Shown here piece by piece: positions 1-9,032 of a stretch of DNA of 64,000 nucleotides. The position numbers and the translations under genes are program-made. Under the pieces are notes generated by a model. It was not told the origin of the DNA, searched no databases, and saw only the letters and a list, made by a program, of their open reading frames with translations. Origin of the DNA: Micromonospora eburnea. Its GTDB lineage: Bacteria; Actinomycetota; Actinomycetes; Mycobacteriales; Micromonosporaceae. The stretch spans positions 744,001 to 808,000 of the forward strand of contig NZ_FMHY01000002.1 in the NCBI RefSeq assembly GCF_900090225.1. The letters run 5' to 3'. Position 1 is the stretch's first letter. Every line of letters begins with the position of its first letter.

Positions 1-125
1 ACGGGGGCCGGCGCGGTGGCCACGGCCGGTCGGGTCCGCGTAACGATCGCGCCGACCAGGGCGGCCAGTTCCTCGGGGGTGGGCACCCCGCGGACGATCC
101 GGAACAGCGGCTCTTCGGCAGACAT
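1..125 (-). CDS. accE: Acyl-CoA carboxylase epsilon subunit, C-terminus outside window
   Basis: Small accessory subunit of the biotin-dependent acyl-CoA carboxylase complex; it binds the carboxyltransferase beta subunit and stimulates formation of malonyl- or methylmalonyl-CoA. Forty-one codons are visible, read leftward from ATG at 125. Residues 6-25 read LFRIVRGVPTPEELAALVGA, the signature of this short actinobacterial family. A TACCCT -10 element (133-138) lies 7 nt before the ATG, so the gene seems to have its own leaderless promoter. accE usually follows the beta-subunit gene directly; here that gene ends 5.5 kb away at 5662, which is unusual. The identification rests on the N-terminal half only. 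Confidence 0.85.
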   Translation of the reverse strand, partial: MSAEEPLFRIVRGVPTPEELAALVGAIVTRTRPAVATAPAP

Positions 126-217
126 GAGTTTCAGGGTACGCGTCGAGAACTTGACCTTCCTCGCACAGTGGCGTGCCGGCGATGTGCCCGTTGGAACAGC
201 CGGGTACGGTTTCAGCG
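126..217. promoter_or_regulatory. Divergent leaderless promoters of accE and the kinase gene
   Basis: This 92-bp gap holds two outward-facing -10 elements. TACCCT (133-138, minus strand) is 7 nt before the accE ATG. TACGGT (205-210, plus strand) is 7 nt before the kinase ATG. No Shine-Dalgarno sequence precedes either start. No good TTGACA-like -35 box is obvious. Confidence 0.55.
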
Positions 218-2251
218 ATGTCGAACGCGCTGCCCCAACTTATCGCTGGCCGGTACCGGCTCATCTCGCCGCTCGGTCAGGGTGGCATGGGCCGCGTGTG
301 GAAGGCACGTGACGAGGTGCTGCACCGGGACGTGGCCATCAAGGAGCTGGTCCCGCCGCCCAGTCTCACCCCGGAGGAGCGCCGCGAAATGCGGGAACGC
401 TCGCTGCGGGAAGCGCGGGCGATCGCCCGGCTGAACAACGTCAACGTGGTCCGCATCTTCGACGTGCTGCGTACCGACGGCGATCCGTGGATCGTCATGG
501 AGTACGTGCCGTCCAGGTCGTTGCAGGACGTCCTCGCCGAGGATGGGCCGGTGTCGCCGGCCAAGGCGGTTCAGATCGGTTTCGGGGTGCTGGGCGCGCT
601 GAAGGCCGCCCACAAGGCCGGCATCATGCACCGCGACGTGAAGCCGGGCAACGTGCTGATCGGCAACGACGGCCGGGTGGTGCTCACCGACTTCGGCCTG
701 GCCACCATCCCGGGCGACCCGAACGTCACCCGTACCGGCATGGTGCTCGGCTCGCCCGCGTACATCGCGCCGGAGCGGGCCCGGGACGGCACGGCGGGGC
801 CGGAGGCCGACCTGTGGTCGCTGGGCGCGACGCTCTACGCCGCCGTGGAGGGCAAGTCTCCGTACGCCCGGCCGTCGGCGATCGCCACCCTGGCCGCACT
901 CGCCGTCGAGCCGCTGCCGCCACCGAAGAACGCCGGGCCGCTCAAGCCGGTCCTACAGGGCCTGCTGCGTAAGGATCCGGCCGAGCGGATCACGGCCGAG
1001 GTGGCGGAGCGCCTGCTCCGTAAGGCCGCTGGGCGGCGTGCGCGGAGCATCTCGCTGCTGGACGGCGTACGCCGGCCGGGGCCGAACGGTCCGCGTGAGC
1101 CGCGCCCACCGCTGGTGCCGGCGCCGCGTCCGGCCGACGAACGCGTCGGGCGGCCTCCGGCCACCCCGGCTCCGCGTAAGCCCGACCAGGGCCCGGCCGC
1201 CGCCGGCACGGCGGACGACGCGACCGCCAAGGTGCCCGACAGCCTGGACGCGACGCCCACCGCGAAGGTGGCCCCGCCGGCCGTCGACCCGCCGACCACG
1301 AAGCTCGCCTCGCCGGCCGCCGAGCCGACCACGAAGCTCGACGCCGCCCCGGTGCTCGACGCGCCGGAGCCCGTCGACGTCGAAACGGCGGTGGACGGAT
1401 CCGACCCCGCCCTCGACGAGACGCGGATCGACAGCACGCCGGCAGCGGCACCGGTGGAGCCGCCGGCCCCGCCGAGCGCATCCGCCCAGGCGGAGCCGGT
1501 GAGTCCGGCACCGCCGTCCGGACGGGCCGCGGCCATTCCGGGTACGAAGCCGGAGCGCAACCGGCGCAACCTGCTGATCATCGCGCTGGCTGCGGTCCTG
1601 GTGCTCGGCCTCGCGGTGGCCGTGCCGCTGCTGACCAGCGGCGACGACAACGGCGCCGAGCAGCCGGGCGCTCCGACCCCGGCCGCCTCCGCGTCGCCGT
1701 CCGCGACCAGCGCCGCGCCGCCGACGTCGGCCGCCCCGACCAGCGCCGCCCCAAGCCCGACCCCGTCGAAGACCCTGGCATCGGGTGCTGCCCTGCCGGC
1801 CGGTTGGGAGCTGTACAAGGACGAGACTGGTTTCTCGGTGCCGGTGCCGCCCGGGTTCAGCCTGGACTATCGCCGCCACTTCGGATCTGGTCCGGAGGAC
1901 TGGCGGGTGAGATTCAAGGACGGACGAGGCCGCGCCCTGCTGATCGACCAAACCACTCGGCCGCTCAAGGACGCCGAGGCGGACTGGCGCCAGCAGGAAG
2001 CGCGCCGGAAAAAGGACTACACCGGATACCAGCACGTCAAGATCGTCTCGGTGGACTACTGGCGTGAGGCGGCTGACTGGGAGTGGATTTACACCGAGGG
2101 TGGCCGGCAGCTTCACGTCCGAAACCGGGGTTTCGTGACGGCGCCCGACAAGGGTTACGCGATCCGCTGGGACTGCCCGGAGAAGGACTGGGCGGCGAAC
2201 GAGCCCATCTTCAAAATCATCGCCGACGGATTCGTGCCGGTGCGGCAGTGA
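218..2251 (+). CDS. Membrane-anchored serine/threonine protein kinase (PknB type)
   Basis: Phosphorylates Ser/Thr residues on protein targets in response to an outside signal. The kinase domain fills residues 12-270: Gly-rich loop GQGGMG near 20, catalytic Lys42 in VAIKE, HRDVKPGN with Asp140, DFG at 158-160, and an APE motif near 184. A Pro/Ala/Thr-rich linker follows, then one transmembrane helix (about 450-472), a Ser/Pro/Ala linker, and an extracellular domain of about 150 residues rich in Trp and Tyr. There are no PASTA repeats, so the ligand is unknown. I chose ATG 218 because TACGGT lies 7 nt upstream; an in-frame ATG at 173 is possible but would add 15 atypical residues. Confidence 0.9.
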   Translation: MSNALPQLIAGRYRLISPLGQGGMGRVWKARDEVLHRDVAIKELVPPPSLTPEERREMRERSLREARAIARLNNVNVVRIFDVLRTDGDPWIVMEYVPSRSLQDVLAEDGPVSPAKAVQIGFGVLGALKAAHKAGIMHRDVKPGNVLIGNDGRVVLTDFGLATIPGDPNVTRTGMVLGSPAYIAPERARDGTAGPEADLWSLGATLYAAVEGKSPYARPSAIATLAALAVEPLPPPKNAGPLKPVLQGLLRKDPAERITAEVAERLLRKAAGRRARSISLLDGVRRPGPNGPREPRPPLVPAPRPADERVGRPPATPAPRKPDQGPAAAGTADDATAKVPDSLDATPTAKVAPPAVDPPTTKLASPAAEPTTKLDAAPVLDAPEPVDVETAVDGSDPALDETRIDSTPAAAPVEPPAPPSASAQAEPVSPAPPSGRAAAIPGTKPERNRRNLLIIALAAVLVLGLAVAVPLLTSGDDNGAEQPGAPTPAASASPSATSAAPPTSAAPTSAAPSPTPSKTLASGAALPAGWELYKDETGFSVPVPPGFSLDYRRHFGSGPEDWRVRFKDGRGRALLIDQTTRPLKDAEADWRQQEARRKKDYTGYQHVKIVSVDYWREAADWEWIYTEGGRQLHVRNRGFVTAPDKGYAIRWDCPEKDWAANEPIFKIIADGFVPVRQ

Positions 2252-2291
2252 TTCGCGTGGCCTGCTGTCGGTGAGCGCCGGAGACGACGGT

Positions 2292-2335
2292 GGCGGCAGC
2301 GGGACCAGCTGTCCCGCTGCCGCCGATCTGTTTTT
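2292..2335 (+). terminator. Intrinsic terminator of the kinase gene
   Basis: A perfect 14-bp stem (2292-2305 with 2311-2324) and 5-nt loop are followed by a run of five T (2331-2335). This is the most classical Rho-independent terminator in the window. It lies 40 bp after the kinase stop and faces the convergent muramidase gene. Confidence 0.85.
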
Positions 2336-2344
2336 CGGGATCCG

Positions 2345-3100
2345 TCAGGCGGTGTTGTTGGCCAGCGCGAGCAGCCGGCTGCGGTCACCGTTCCAGTAGT
2401 TCCGGTCCACGTTGCCGCTGATCCCGGAGACGCTGCCGCTGCTGGTGTACTGCCAGAAGCTCCAGACCGGCGCGCCGGCCGGCAGGGTGCCGGCCGAACC
2501 GCACCAGCAGGCGATCCACAGCGGGCTGTTGGCCCACGGGCCGGTCCAACTGCCGGTGCACTGGTTCCACCAGCTGGTGGTGGTGTAGATGACCGCGTAC
2601 CGGCCGGTGCGGGCCTTGTACCGGTTGAGGAAGTCGTTCACCCAGGTACGCATTCCCGAGGTGCTCAGGCCGTAGCAGTAACCACCGCTGTACGGGTTCG
2701 CCTCCAAATCGAGCGCGGCGGGCAGGGTGCGGTTGTCCGCCGACCAGGCGCCACCGTTGCTGGCCAGGAAGTCGGCCTGGGCGGCGCCGCCGGACAGGTT
2801 CGGCCGGGCGAAGTGGTAGGCGCCACGGATCACCCCGGCGTAGTAGGCGTTGGGGTAGTTGGTGTTGAAGGACGGGTCCTTGTAGGTCGTCCCCTCGGTC
2901 GCCTTGATGTACGCGAACTCGATGCCGGCGTTGCGGACACTGGTCCAGTTGATGCTGCCCTGCCAGTTGGAGACGTCGATGCCGGCGACCGTGGCGGCCG
3001 AGGCGGGCGTGGCGCCGACGAAGAGGGCCGCCGCTGCCGTGGCGACGACGGTGAGGCCGGCGGTAAGCATCCGGCGCAGGGAGATTCTGGTACGAGCCAT
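2345..3100 (-). CDS. Secreted GH25 muramidase (lysozyme)
   Basis: Predicted N-acetylmuramidase that cuts peptidoglycan glycan strands outside the cell. An arginine-rich N-terminus, hydrophobic core and TPASA cleavage site (after residue 35) form a Sec or Tat-like signal peptide. The GH25 fold begins at GIDVSNWQG with Asp42, and the catalytic pair appears as DLE at 131-133. Four Cys residues suggest disulfides. The length (251 aa, about 216 mature) fits the Streptomyces cellosyl type without an extra wall-binding domain. A strong AGGAGG precedes the ATG at 3100. It is a single-gene unit, divergent from the M50-like gene. Confidence 0.92.
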   Translation of the reverse strand: MARTRISLRRMLTAGLTVVATAAAALFVGATPASAATVAGIDVSNWQGSINWTSVRNAGIEFAYIKATEGTTYKDPSFNTNYPNAYYAGVIRGAYHFARPNLSGGAAQADFLASNGGAWSADNRTLPAALDLEANPYSGGYCYGLSTSGMRTWVNDFLNRYKARTGRYAVIYTTTSWWNQCTGSWTGPWANSPLWIACWCGSAGTLPAGAPVWSFWQYTSSGSVSGISGNVDRNYWNGDRSRLLALANNTA

Positions 3101-3262
3101 TGATGCCTCCTGGGACGGTAGCTAATTGACGACCATCATTGAAGACAAGTGCCCGTTCCGGCAAGAGTGTCTGAAGAATTTTTCATAGACGGGAACCGTT
3201 GCCTCGGTGGCTGGCCAGTGCCGGCCGGGGCGGGCCAGCTCGGGCCGGTAGGCTGCCCGCCC

Positions 3263-4006
3263 ATGCCCCTCATCGACGGCCTCACCACCCTCTGGGACAA
3301 GCTGCTGAGCGCGCAGCCCGCCCCGCCGCCGCTGCTGGTGCTGATCACCGCCGCAGTCGCGCTGGCCGTGGTCGCCACCCGGGTGCCCTGGCGGGTCGCC
3401 CGCAACGCGGTCACCATCGCCCACGAGGGCGGCCACGCACTGGCGGCGTTGCTGACCGGACGGAAGCTGCGCGGCGTCCGGCTGCACTCGGACACCTCCG
3501 GGCTCACCCTCTCCGCCGGGCGGCCCACCGGGCCGGGAATGGTCCTCACCCTGCTCGCCGGGTACATCGCCCCATCGCTGATCGGTCTCGCCGGGGGATG
3601 GCTGCTCGCCGGCAACCGGATCACCCTGCTGCTCTGGATCGCGGTGGCGCTGCTGCTGGCCATGCTGGTGCTGATCCGCAACGTGTTCGGTGTGCTGTCG
3701 CTGCTGGTCACCGGCGGTGTGGTGCTCGCCGTCTCCTGGTACGCGTCGCCGCAGGTGCAGGCGGCGTTCGCCTGGACGTCGGTCTGGTTCCTGCTCTTCG
3801 GCGGCGTACGCCCGGTGTTCGAGCTGCAACGGGTACGCAGCCGGGGCCGGATGCCCGAGTCCGACGCCGACCAGCTCGCCCGGCTCACCCCGTTCCCGGC
3901 GCTGTTCTGGGTGGCCGTCTTCGCCCTGGTCAACCTGGCCGTCCTGGTCGGCGGCGCGCTGCTGCTCGCCGGCCCGATCCTCAGCGACGCGGGCCTCACC
4001 CTCTGA
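3263..4006 (+). CDS. M50-like membrane metallopeptidase
   Basis: Polytopic membrane protein with the zinc-protease motif HEGGH at residues 54-58 at the edge of a hydrophobic segment, as in the M50B (site-2-protease-related) family. About seven hydrophobic segments follow. Known relatives cut membrane-bound substrates, but many bacterial M50B-like proteins have no proven activity, and the expected second metal ligand is not obvious here. The start is ATG 3263, with TAGGCT (3249-3254) 8 nt upstream suggesting a leaderless mRNA; an upstream in-frame ATG at 3149 would add 38 residues lacking a membrane-protein character. 247 aa. Confidence 0.75.
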   Translation: MPLIDGLTTLWDKLLSAQPAPPPLLVLITAAVALAVVATRVPWRVARNAVTIAHEGGHALAALLTGRKLRGVRLHSDTSGLTLSAGRPTGPGMVLTLLAGYIAPSLIGLAGGWLLAGNRITLLLWIAVALLLAMLVLIRNVFGVLSLLVTGGVVLAVSWYASPQVQAAFAWTSVWFLLFGGVRPVFELQRVRSRGRMPESDADQLARLTPFPALFWVAVFALVNLAVLVGGALLLAGPILSDAGLTL

Positions 4007-4184
4007 CAGCCGGCGCCGGCCCGGCGAACGCGGCGGTCCGGATCGCTGTCCGTCGGCCGGCAGGCGAGCGGATCCCGGCCGACGGGGTTCCCTGGCCGAA
4101 CTGGAGAAAATGGTCGGCCGACCGGGCAACCGCACCCCCGGCGCCAGGCGTATCCACTGCGACCGCGACGGGGGAGGTAGCAGG

Positions 4185-4685
4185 GTGTCGGACGCCGACG
4201 GGTTCGACGAGTTCTACCGGGGCAGCCGGCAGCGGCTGCTCGGCTTCGTCTACGCGCTCACCGGCAATCTCGCCGAGGCCCAGGACGCCGTGCAGGAGGC
4301 GTACATCCGGGCCTGGCAGCGCTGGTCGACGGTGCGCGGGTACGACGACCCGGAGGCCTGGGTGCGGGTGGTGGCGAGCCGGATCGCGGTGAGTCGGTGG
4401 CGCAGCCTGCGCAGCCGGGCTCGGGCGTACCTGCGGCACGGGGCGGAGGAGACGACCCCCGCGCCCAACAGCGACACGGTCGAGGTGGTGGCCGCGCTGC
4501 GCCGGCTCCCCGAGGAGCAGCGCACCGCCCTCGCGCTCTACTACCTGCTCGGCATGCCGGTCGCCGAGGTGGCCCGGGAGACCGAGGCTCCGGTCGGCAC
4601 GGTGAAGGCGCGACTCTCCCGGGGGCGCGCCGCGCTCGCCGGACTGCTCGCGGTCGTGGACCTGGAGGAGGCCACCGATGCGTGA
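4185..4685 (+). CDS. SigE-family ECF RNA polymerase sigma factor
   Basis: Short extracytoplasmic-function sigma factor (166 aa) that would direct RNA polymerase to a stress or surface regulon. Region 2 spans about residues 8-75 (FDEFYRGSRQRLLGFVYALT onward, with AQDAVQEAY). Region 4 spans about 105-160 (LPEEQRTALALYYLLGMPVA, then a helix-turn-helix). The linker is short, as in SigE-type factors of Streptomyces and Micromonospora. It starts at GTG 4185 after GGGGAGG. Its stop overlaps the ATG of the next gene by 8 nt, so the two products are made together and that protein is the likely regulator. Confidence 0.88.
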   Translation: MSDADGFDEFYRGSRQRLLGFVYALTGNLAEAQDAVQEAYIRAWQRWSTVRGYDDPEAWVRVVASRIAVSRWRSLRSRARAYLRHGAEETTPAPNSDTVEVVAALRRLPEEQRTALALYYLLGMPVAEVARETEAPVGTVKARLSRGRAALAGLLAVVDLEEATDA

Positions 4686-5556
4686 CGACGACCTGGCGTT
4701 CGTCGAACTGATGCAACGGGAGCTGCGGGACGTCCGCTGGCCCGAGCCGGCCGAGATCCGGGCCCGGGCCCGGCGCCGCAGCCGGCGTACGGCGGTGGTG
4801 GCGGCCATGGCGGTGCTCGCCGTCACCTCGGCCTCCGCCGTCGCGGTGGCCGCGCGTCCCGGCCTGCCGACGGCCCCGGCGTCCGTGGCGGCCACGGCCG
4901 AACCGTCGCCGTCCGAGCGGGTACTGGCCGAGGTGCCGCTGGACGTGCTGCTCGGGCCGGCCGACGTGCGGACGCAGAGCGAGGCGCTGACCCAGGCGGG
5001 GCTGGACGAGCCGGTCCGGGTCGACGCCCAACTGCTTCTGTGCCACAAGCGCCAGGGGCACACCGCGAGTTGGGAGTCGTCGCGCTACTCGCGTTCGGTG
5101 ACCCTGGTGCGGTCGCGTTCCGCCGTTGCCGACAACGCATCCGCCGAGTTCGTGCTCTCCGAGGACGTCTACCGGGTCGCGCCGGAGGTGGGCAGACGGT
5201 TCTTCGCCGGGATCGACAAGATGCTGGCGCCCTGCGAGAACTGGCGGTCCCGCGGGCCGACCCAGTGGCAGGGCGAGGTGGTCGACGCCGAGGTGATCCA
5301 CCGCTGGCAGGTGGTGGACCGGAACTTCGCCGGCACCGAGTCGGTGCTGCTGCGGCACACGGTCGGCCAGGCCCGGAACCTGAAGACCGGTCAGGCGTTC
5401 GGGTCGCCGTCGCCGCCCGCGAGCACGGCGGTCGTCCGGGCCGGCGACCTGGTCTCGGTGATCAAGCTCGGTCGAGACGGCACCGAGCCCGAGCTGCGCC
5501 GCCTGGCCACCGTCGCGGCGGAACGCATGTGCCCCGCCGCGAACTCCCGCTGCTGA
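4678..5556 (+). CDS. Single-pass membrane protein, putative sigma-factor partner
   Basis: 292-aa protein of unknown function, translated from ATG 4678, which overlaps the sigma gene stop (ATGCGTGA). A charged cytoplasmic N-terminus of about 38 residues with an Arg-rich stretch precedes one transmembrane helix (about 39-58). The remaining 230 residues face outside and contain a few Cys (in LLLCHKRQ, APCENW, ERMCP, NSRC). Similar two-gene units with SigE factors encode anti-sigma or co-sensor proteins, but the N-terminus lacks a clear zinc-binding anti-sigma motif. The role is inferred from coupling and topology only. Confidence 0.7.
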   Translation: MRDDDLAFVELMQRELRDVRWPEPAEIRARARRRSRRTAVVAAMAVLAVTSASAVAVAARPGLPTAPASVAATAEPSPSERVLAEVPLDVLLGPADVRTQSEALTQAGLDEPVRVDAQLLLCHKRQGHTASWESSRYSRSVTLVRSRSAVADNASAEFVLSEDVYRVAPEVGRRFFAGIDKMLAPCENWRSRGPTQWQGEVVDAEVIHRWQVVDRNFAGTESVLLRHTVGQARNLKTGQAFGSPSPPASTAVVRAGDLVSVIKLGRDGTEPELRRLATVAAERMCPAANSRC

Positions 5557-5589
5557 CCGCCCTCGGCCCTCAGGCGCCACGCAACCTCA

Positions 5590-5631
5590 GGGAAGCCGCC
5601 GCCTCCCGGCGTCGGGAGGGGCCAGCTTCCC
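5590..5631. terminator. Two-tier hairpin between convergent genes
   Basis: GGGAAGC (5590-5596) pairs with GCTTCCC (5625-5631), enclosing CCTCCCG (5602-5608) paired with CGGGAGG (5613-5619). There is no T tract. Its place between the converging membrane-protein gene and accD suggests a bidirectional terminator. Confidence 0.55.
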
Positions 5632-5661
5632 CGGGGTTACGCGGATCAGGCGGACGAACCG

Positions 5662-7245
<1,584 letters not shown>

Positions 7246-7341
7246 CCAGGGAATATAACGACGGTTCAGCCGGACCCCGTTGTGCAGTGCGCCTCACGGG
7301 CTTCCCGGCGACCCGACCCGACCGGGCCGTAGGCTGGCGGG
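7246..7341. promoter_or_regulatory. Divergent leaderless promoters of pccB and birA
   Basis: On the minus strand TATATT (7252-7257) is 6 nt before the pccB GTG. On the plus strand TAGGCT (7330-7335) is 6 nt before the birA ATG. TATATT is the most A/T-rich -10 element seen in the window and suggests a strong promoter. The 96-bp gap would allow joint control of the two biotin-related genes; I see no clear operator palindrome. Confidence 0.55.
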
Positions 7342-8217
7342 ATGCCCGGCTCCCCGTACACCGATCTGGACCGCCCGCCGCTGTCAGCGGCCCGGCTGCG
7401 GCGCGCGCTGGTCGCCCCGCACGGGCCGTGGCGCCGCCTGGAACTGCTCGCGGAGACCGGCTCGACCAACGCCGACGTGGTCGAGGCCGCCGCGGCCGGC
7501 GAGCCGGAGGGCCTGGTGGTGGTCGCCGAGCGGCAGACCACCGGCCGGGGCCGGCGCGGCCGGGTCTGGCAGTCGCCGCCGCGGGCCGGCATCGCGACCA
7601 GTGTCCTGCTCCGGCCCGGCGAGGCCGTCGCGGAGCGCGGCTGGTCGCCCGTGCCACCCGCGGGGTACGGCTGGCTGCCGCTGCTCGCCGGGGTCGCGCT
7701 GGTAGAGGTGGTGGCCCGGCTGGCCGAGCTGGACGCCCGCCTGAAGTGGCCCAACGACCTGCTGATCGACGGTGCCAAGTGCGCCGGGGTGCTGGCCGAG
7801 GCGGTGCCGGGCGGCACGCCGGCCGGGCCGCCCGCGATCGTGCTCGGCATCGGCCTCAACGTCACGCTGCGCGCCGACGAACTTCCAGCGAACCCGACCG
7901 GGCTGCCCGCCACCTCGCTCCAGCTCGCTGGGGCCGCCGCCACCGACCGGGACCCGCTGCTGCGTGCCCTGCTCCGCTCGCTCGCCGACTGGTACGACCG
8001 CTGGCGCGTGGCCGGCGGCGACGCGGTGGCCAGCGGCCTGCGGGAGGCGTACGTGTCCGCCTGTGCCACCGTCGGCCGGGATGTCCGGGTTCTGCTCCCC
8101 GACGGCCGCGAGGTACGCGGCACCGCCACCGGCGTCGACCCGGACGGTCAGCTCCTGGTCGACGGCCCAACCGGCGTACTCCGCCTCGCCGCCGGCGACG
8201 TCCTCCACCTGCGGTGA
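7342..8217 (+). CDS. birA: Biotin-[acetyl-CoA-carboxylase] ligase
   Basis: Makes biotinyl-AMP and attaches biotin to the carrier lysine of carboxylase alpha subunits. The ligase motif GRGRRGR is at 68-74 and KWPNDLL at 135-141, with the C-terminal SH3-like domain after about 245. There is no N-terminal DNA-binding domain, so it is a class I (non-repressor) ligase. 291 aa, normal for actinobacteria. TAGGCT 6 nt before ATG 7342 points to a leaderless mRNA. It is divergent from pccB, as is common in actinomycetes. A family-A hairpin repeat starts at its stop codon. Confidence 0.92.
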   Translation: MPGSPYTDLDRPPLSAARLRRALVAPHGPWRRLELLAETGSTNADVVEAAAAGEPEGLVVVAERQTTGRGRRGRVWQSPPRAGIATSVLLRPGEAVAERGWSPVPPAGYGWLPLLAGVALVEVVARLAELDARLKWPNDLLIDGAKCAGVLAEAVPGGTPAGPPAIVLGIGLNVTLRADELPANPTGLPATSLQLAGAAATDRDPLLRALLRSLADWYDRWRVAGGDAVASGLREAYVSACATVGRDVRVLLPDGREVRGTATGVDPDGQLLVDGPTGVLRLAAGDVLHLR

Positions 8218-8269
8218 AAGGAGGGGCCCCTGATTAACGCCTGCGGTAGAGCAGGGGACCCCTGTTAAC
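8218..8269 (+). repeat. Stop-codon-anchored hairpin repeat, family A, copy 1
   Basis: A 52-bp element directly after the birA TGA. The left arm AAGGAGGGGCCCCTGATTAA is followed by CGCCTGCGGTAGAG and the right arm CAGGGGACCCCTGTTAAC. The arms GGGGCCCCTG and CAGGGGACCCC can pair. Near-identical copies lie at 24251-24303, 34490-34541 and 49103-49155. Confidence 0.85.
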
Positions 8270-8357
8270 AACGCGGCAGCCCCCTCCGTGCGGCCGATCC
8301 CCGCTACGAGCGTCGACCGGTTACGGTCAGCGCGTCCTGTTCTGCGAGGAGGTTTCC

Positions 8358-8930
8358 GTGGCGTTCCCCGAAGACGTGCTCACCGAGGACGAGCACGTCG
8401 TGCTGCACCTGCACCCGCACTGGAAGGCGCTGATCCGGCCGATCCTGGTGCTGGTGCTCGCCGTCGCGGCGGTGGTCGCGGGCTGGATCCTGCTGCCCGA
8501 GGGCAGCGGCGGCACGATCGCGCTCTACGTGATCGCCGCGCTCTGCCTGGCGCTGGTGCTCTGGCTGACCCTGTGGCCGTACCTGGTCTGGCGTACCACG
8601 CACTATCTCTTCACCAACGAGCGGGTGCTGCTCCAGCAGGGGGTCTTCTCCCGTGACCGGCGGGACCTGCCGCTGACCCGGATCAACGACCACTCCATGC
8701 ACCAGCGTTTCATCGAGCGGCTGCTCGGTTGCGGCACGCTCACCATCGAGTCGGCCGGTGAGCGGGGGCAGTCGGTGCTCCACGACGTCCCGCACGTCGA
8801 CAAGGTGCAGACCCGGCTCTACGAGCTGGTCGAGGCCCACCACGACAAGCACAGCCTGGGCGACGGCGAGATGCGTGAGATCCTCGCCGACATGCGCGAC
8901 GGCAAGCCGCTGCGCGATCCCTCGGCCTGA
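8358..8930 (+). CDS. PH-domain (bPH2-type) membrane protein
   Basis: 190-aa protein with two transmembrane helices (about 25-46 and 54-73) and a cytoplasmic bacterial pleckstrin-homology-like domain (about 80-165, YLFTNERVLLQQGVFSRDRR then the LPLTRINDH stretch), as in YdbS/YdbT-related proteins. The biochemical role is unknown; relatives act near the membrane and some in export or stress tolerance. The start is GTG 8358 after GAGGAGG. It stands alone, converging with the GtrA gene across a palindromic repeat. Confidence 0.8.
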   Translation: MAFPEDVLTEDEHVVLHLHPHWKALIRPILVLVLAVAAVVAGWILLPEGSGGTIALYVIAALCLALVLWLTLWPYLVWRTTHYLFTNERVLLQQGVFSRDRRDLPLTRINDHSMHQRFIERLLGCGTLTIESAGERGQSVLHDVPHVDKVQTRLYELVEAHHDKHSLGDGEMREILADMRDGKPLRDPSA

Positions 8931-8943
8931 ACCCTCGGGCTCC

Positions 8944-8993
8944 GATCAATGAGGTTTGTCGCCACCCGTAGGCGGCGACAAACCTCATTGATC
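8944..8993. repeat. TGATCA-ended palindromic repeat, copy 1
   Basis: Perfect 20-bp arms (8944-8963 and 8974-8993; left arm GATCAATGAGGTTTGTCGCC) around a 10-nt loop, between convergent genes. It is the best-paired of five related palindromes (others near 12731, 30739, 32338 and 47383). It may act as a bidirectional terminator. Confidence 0.85.
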
Positions 8994-9032
8994 AGGGATG
9001 TCGGGCGGACCGACGCGCCGCGGGGCGCGCGG

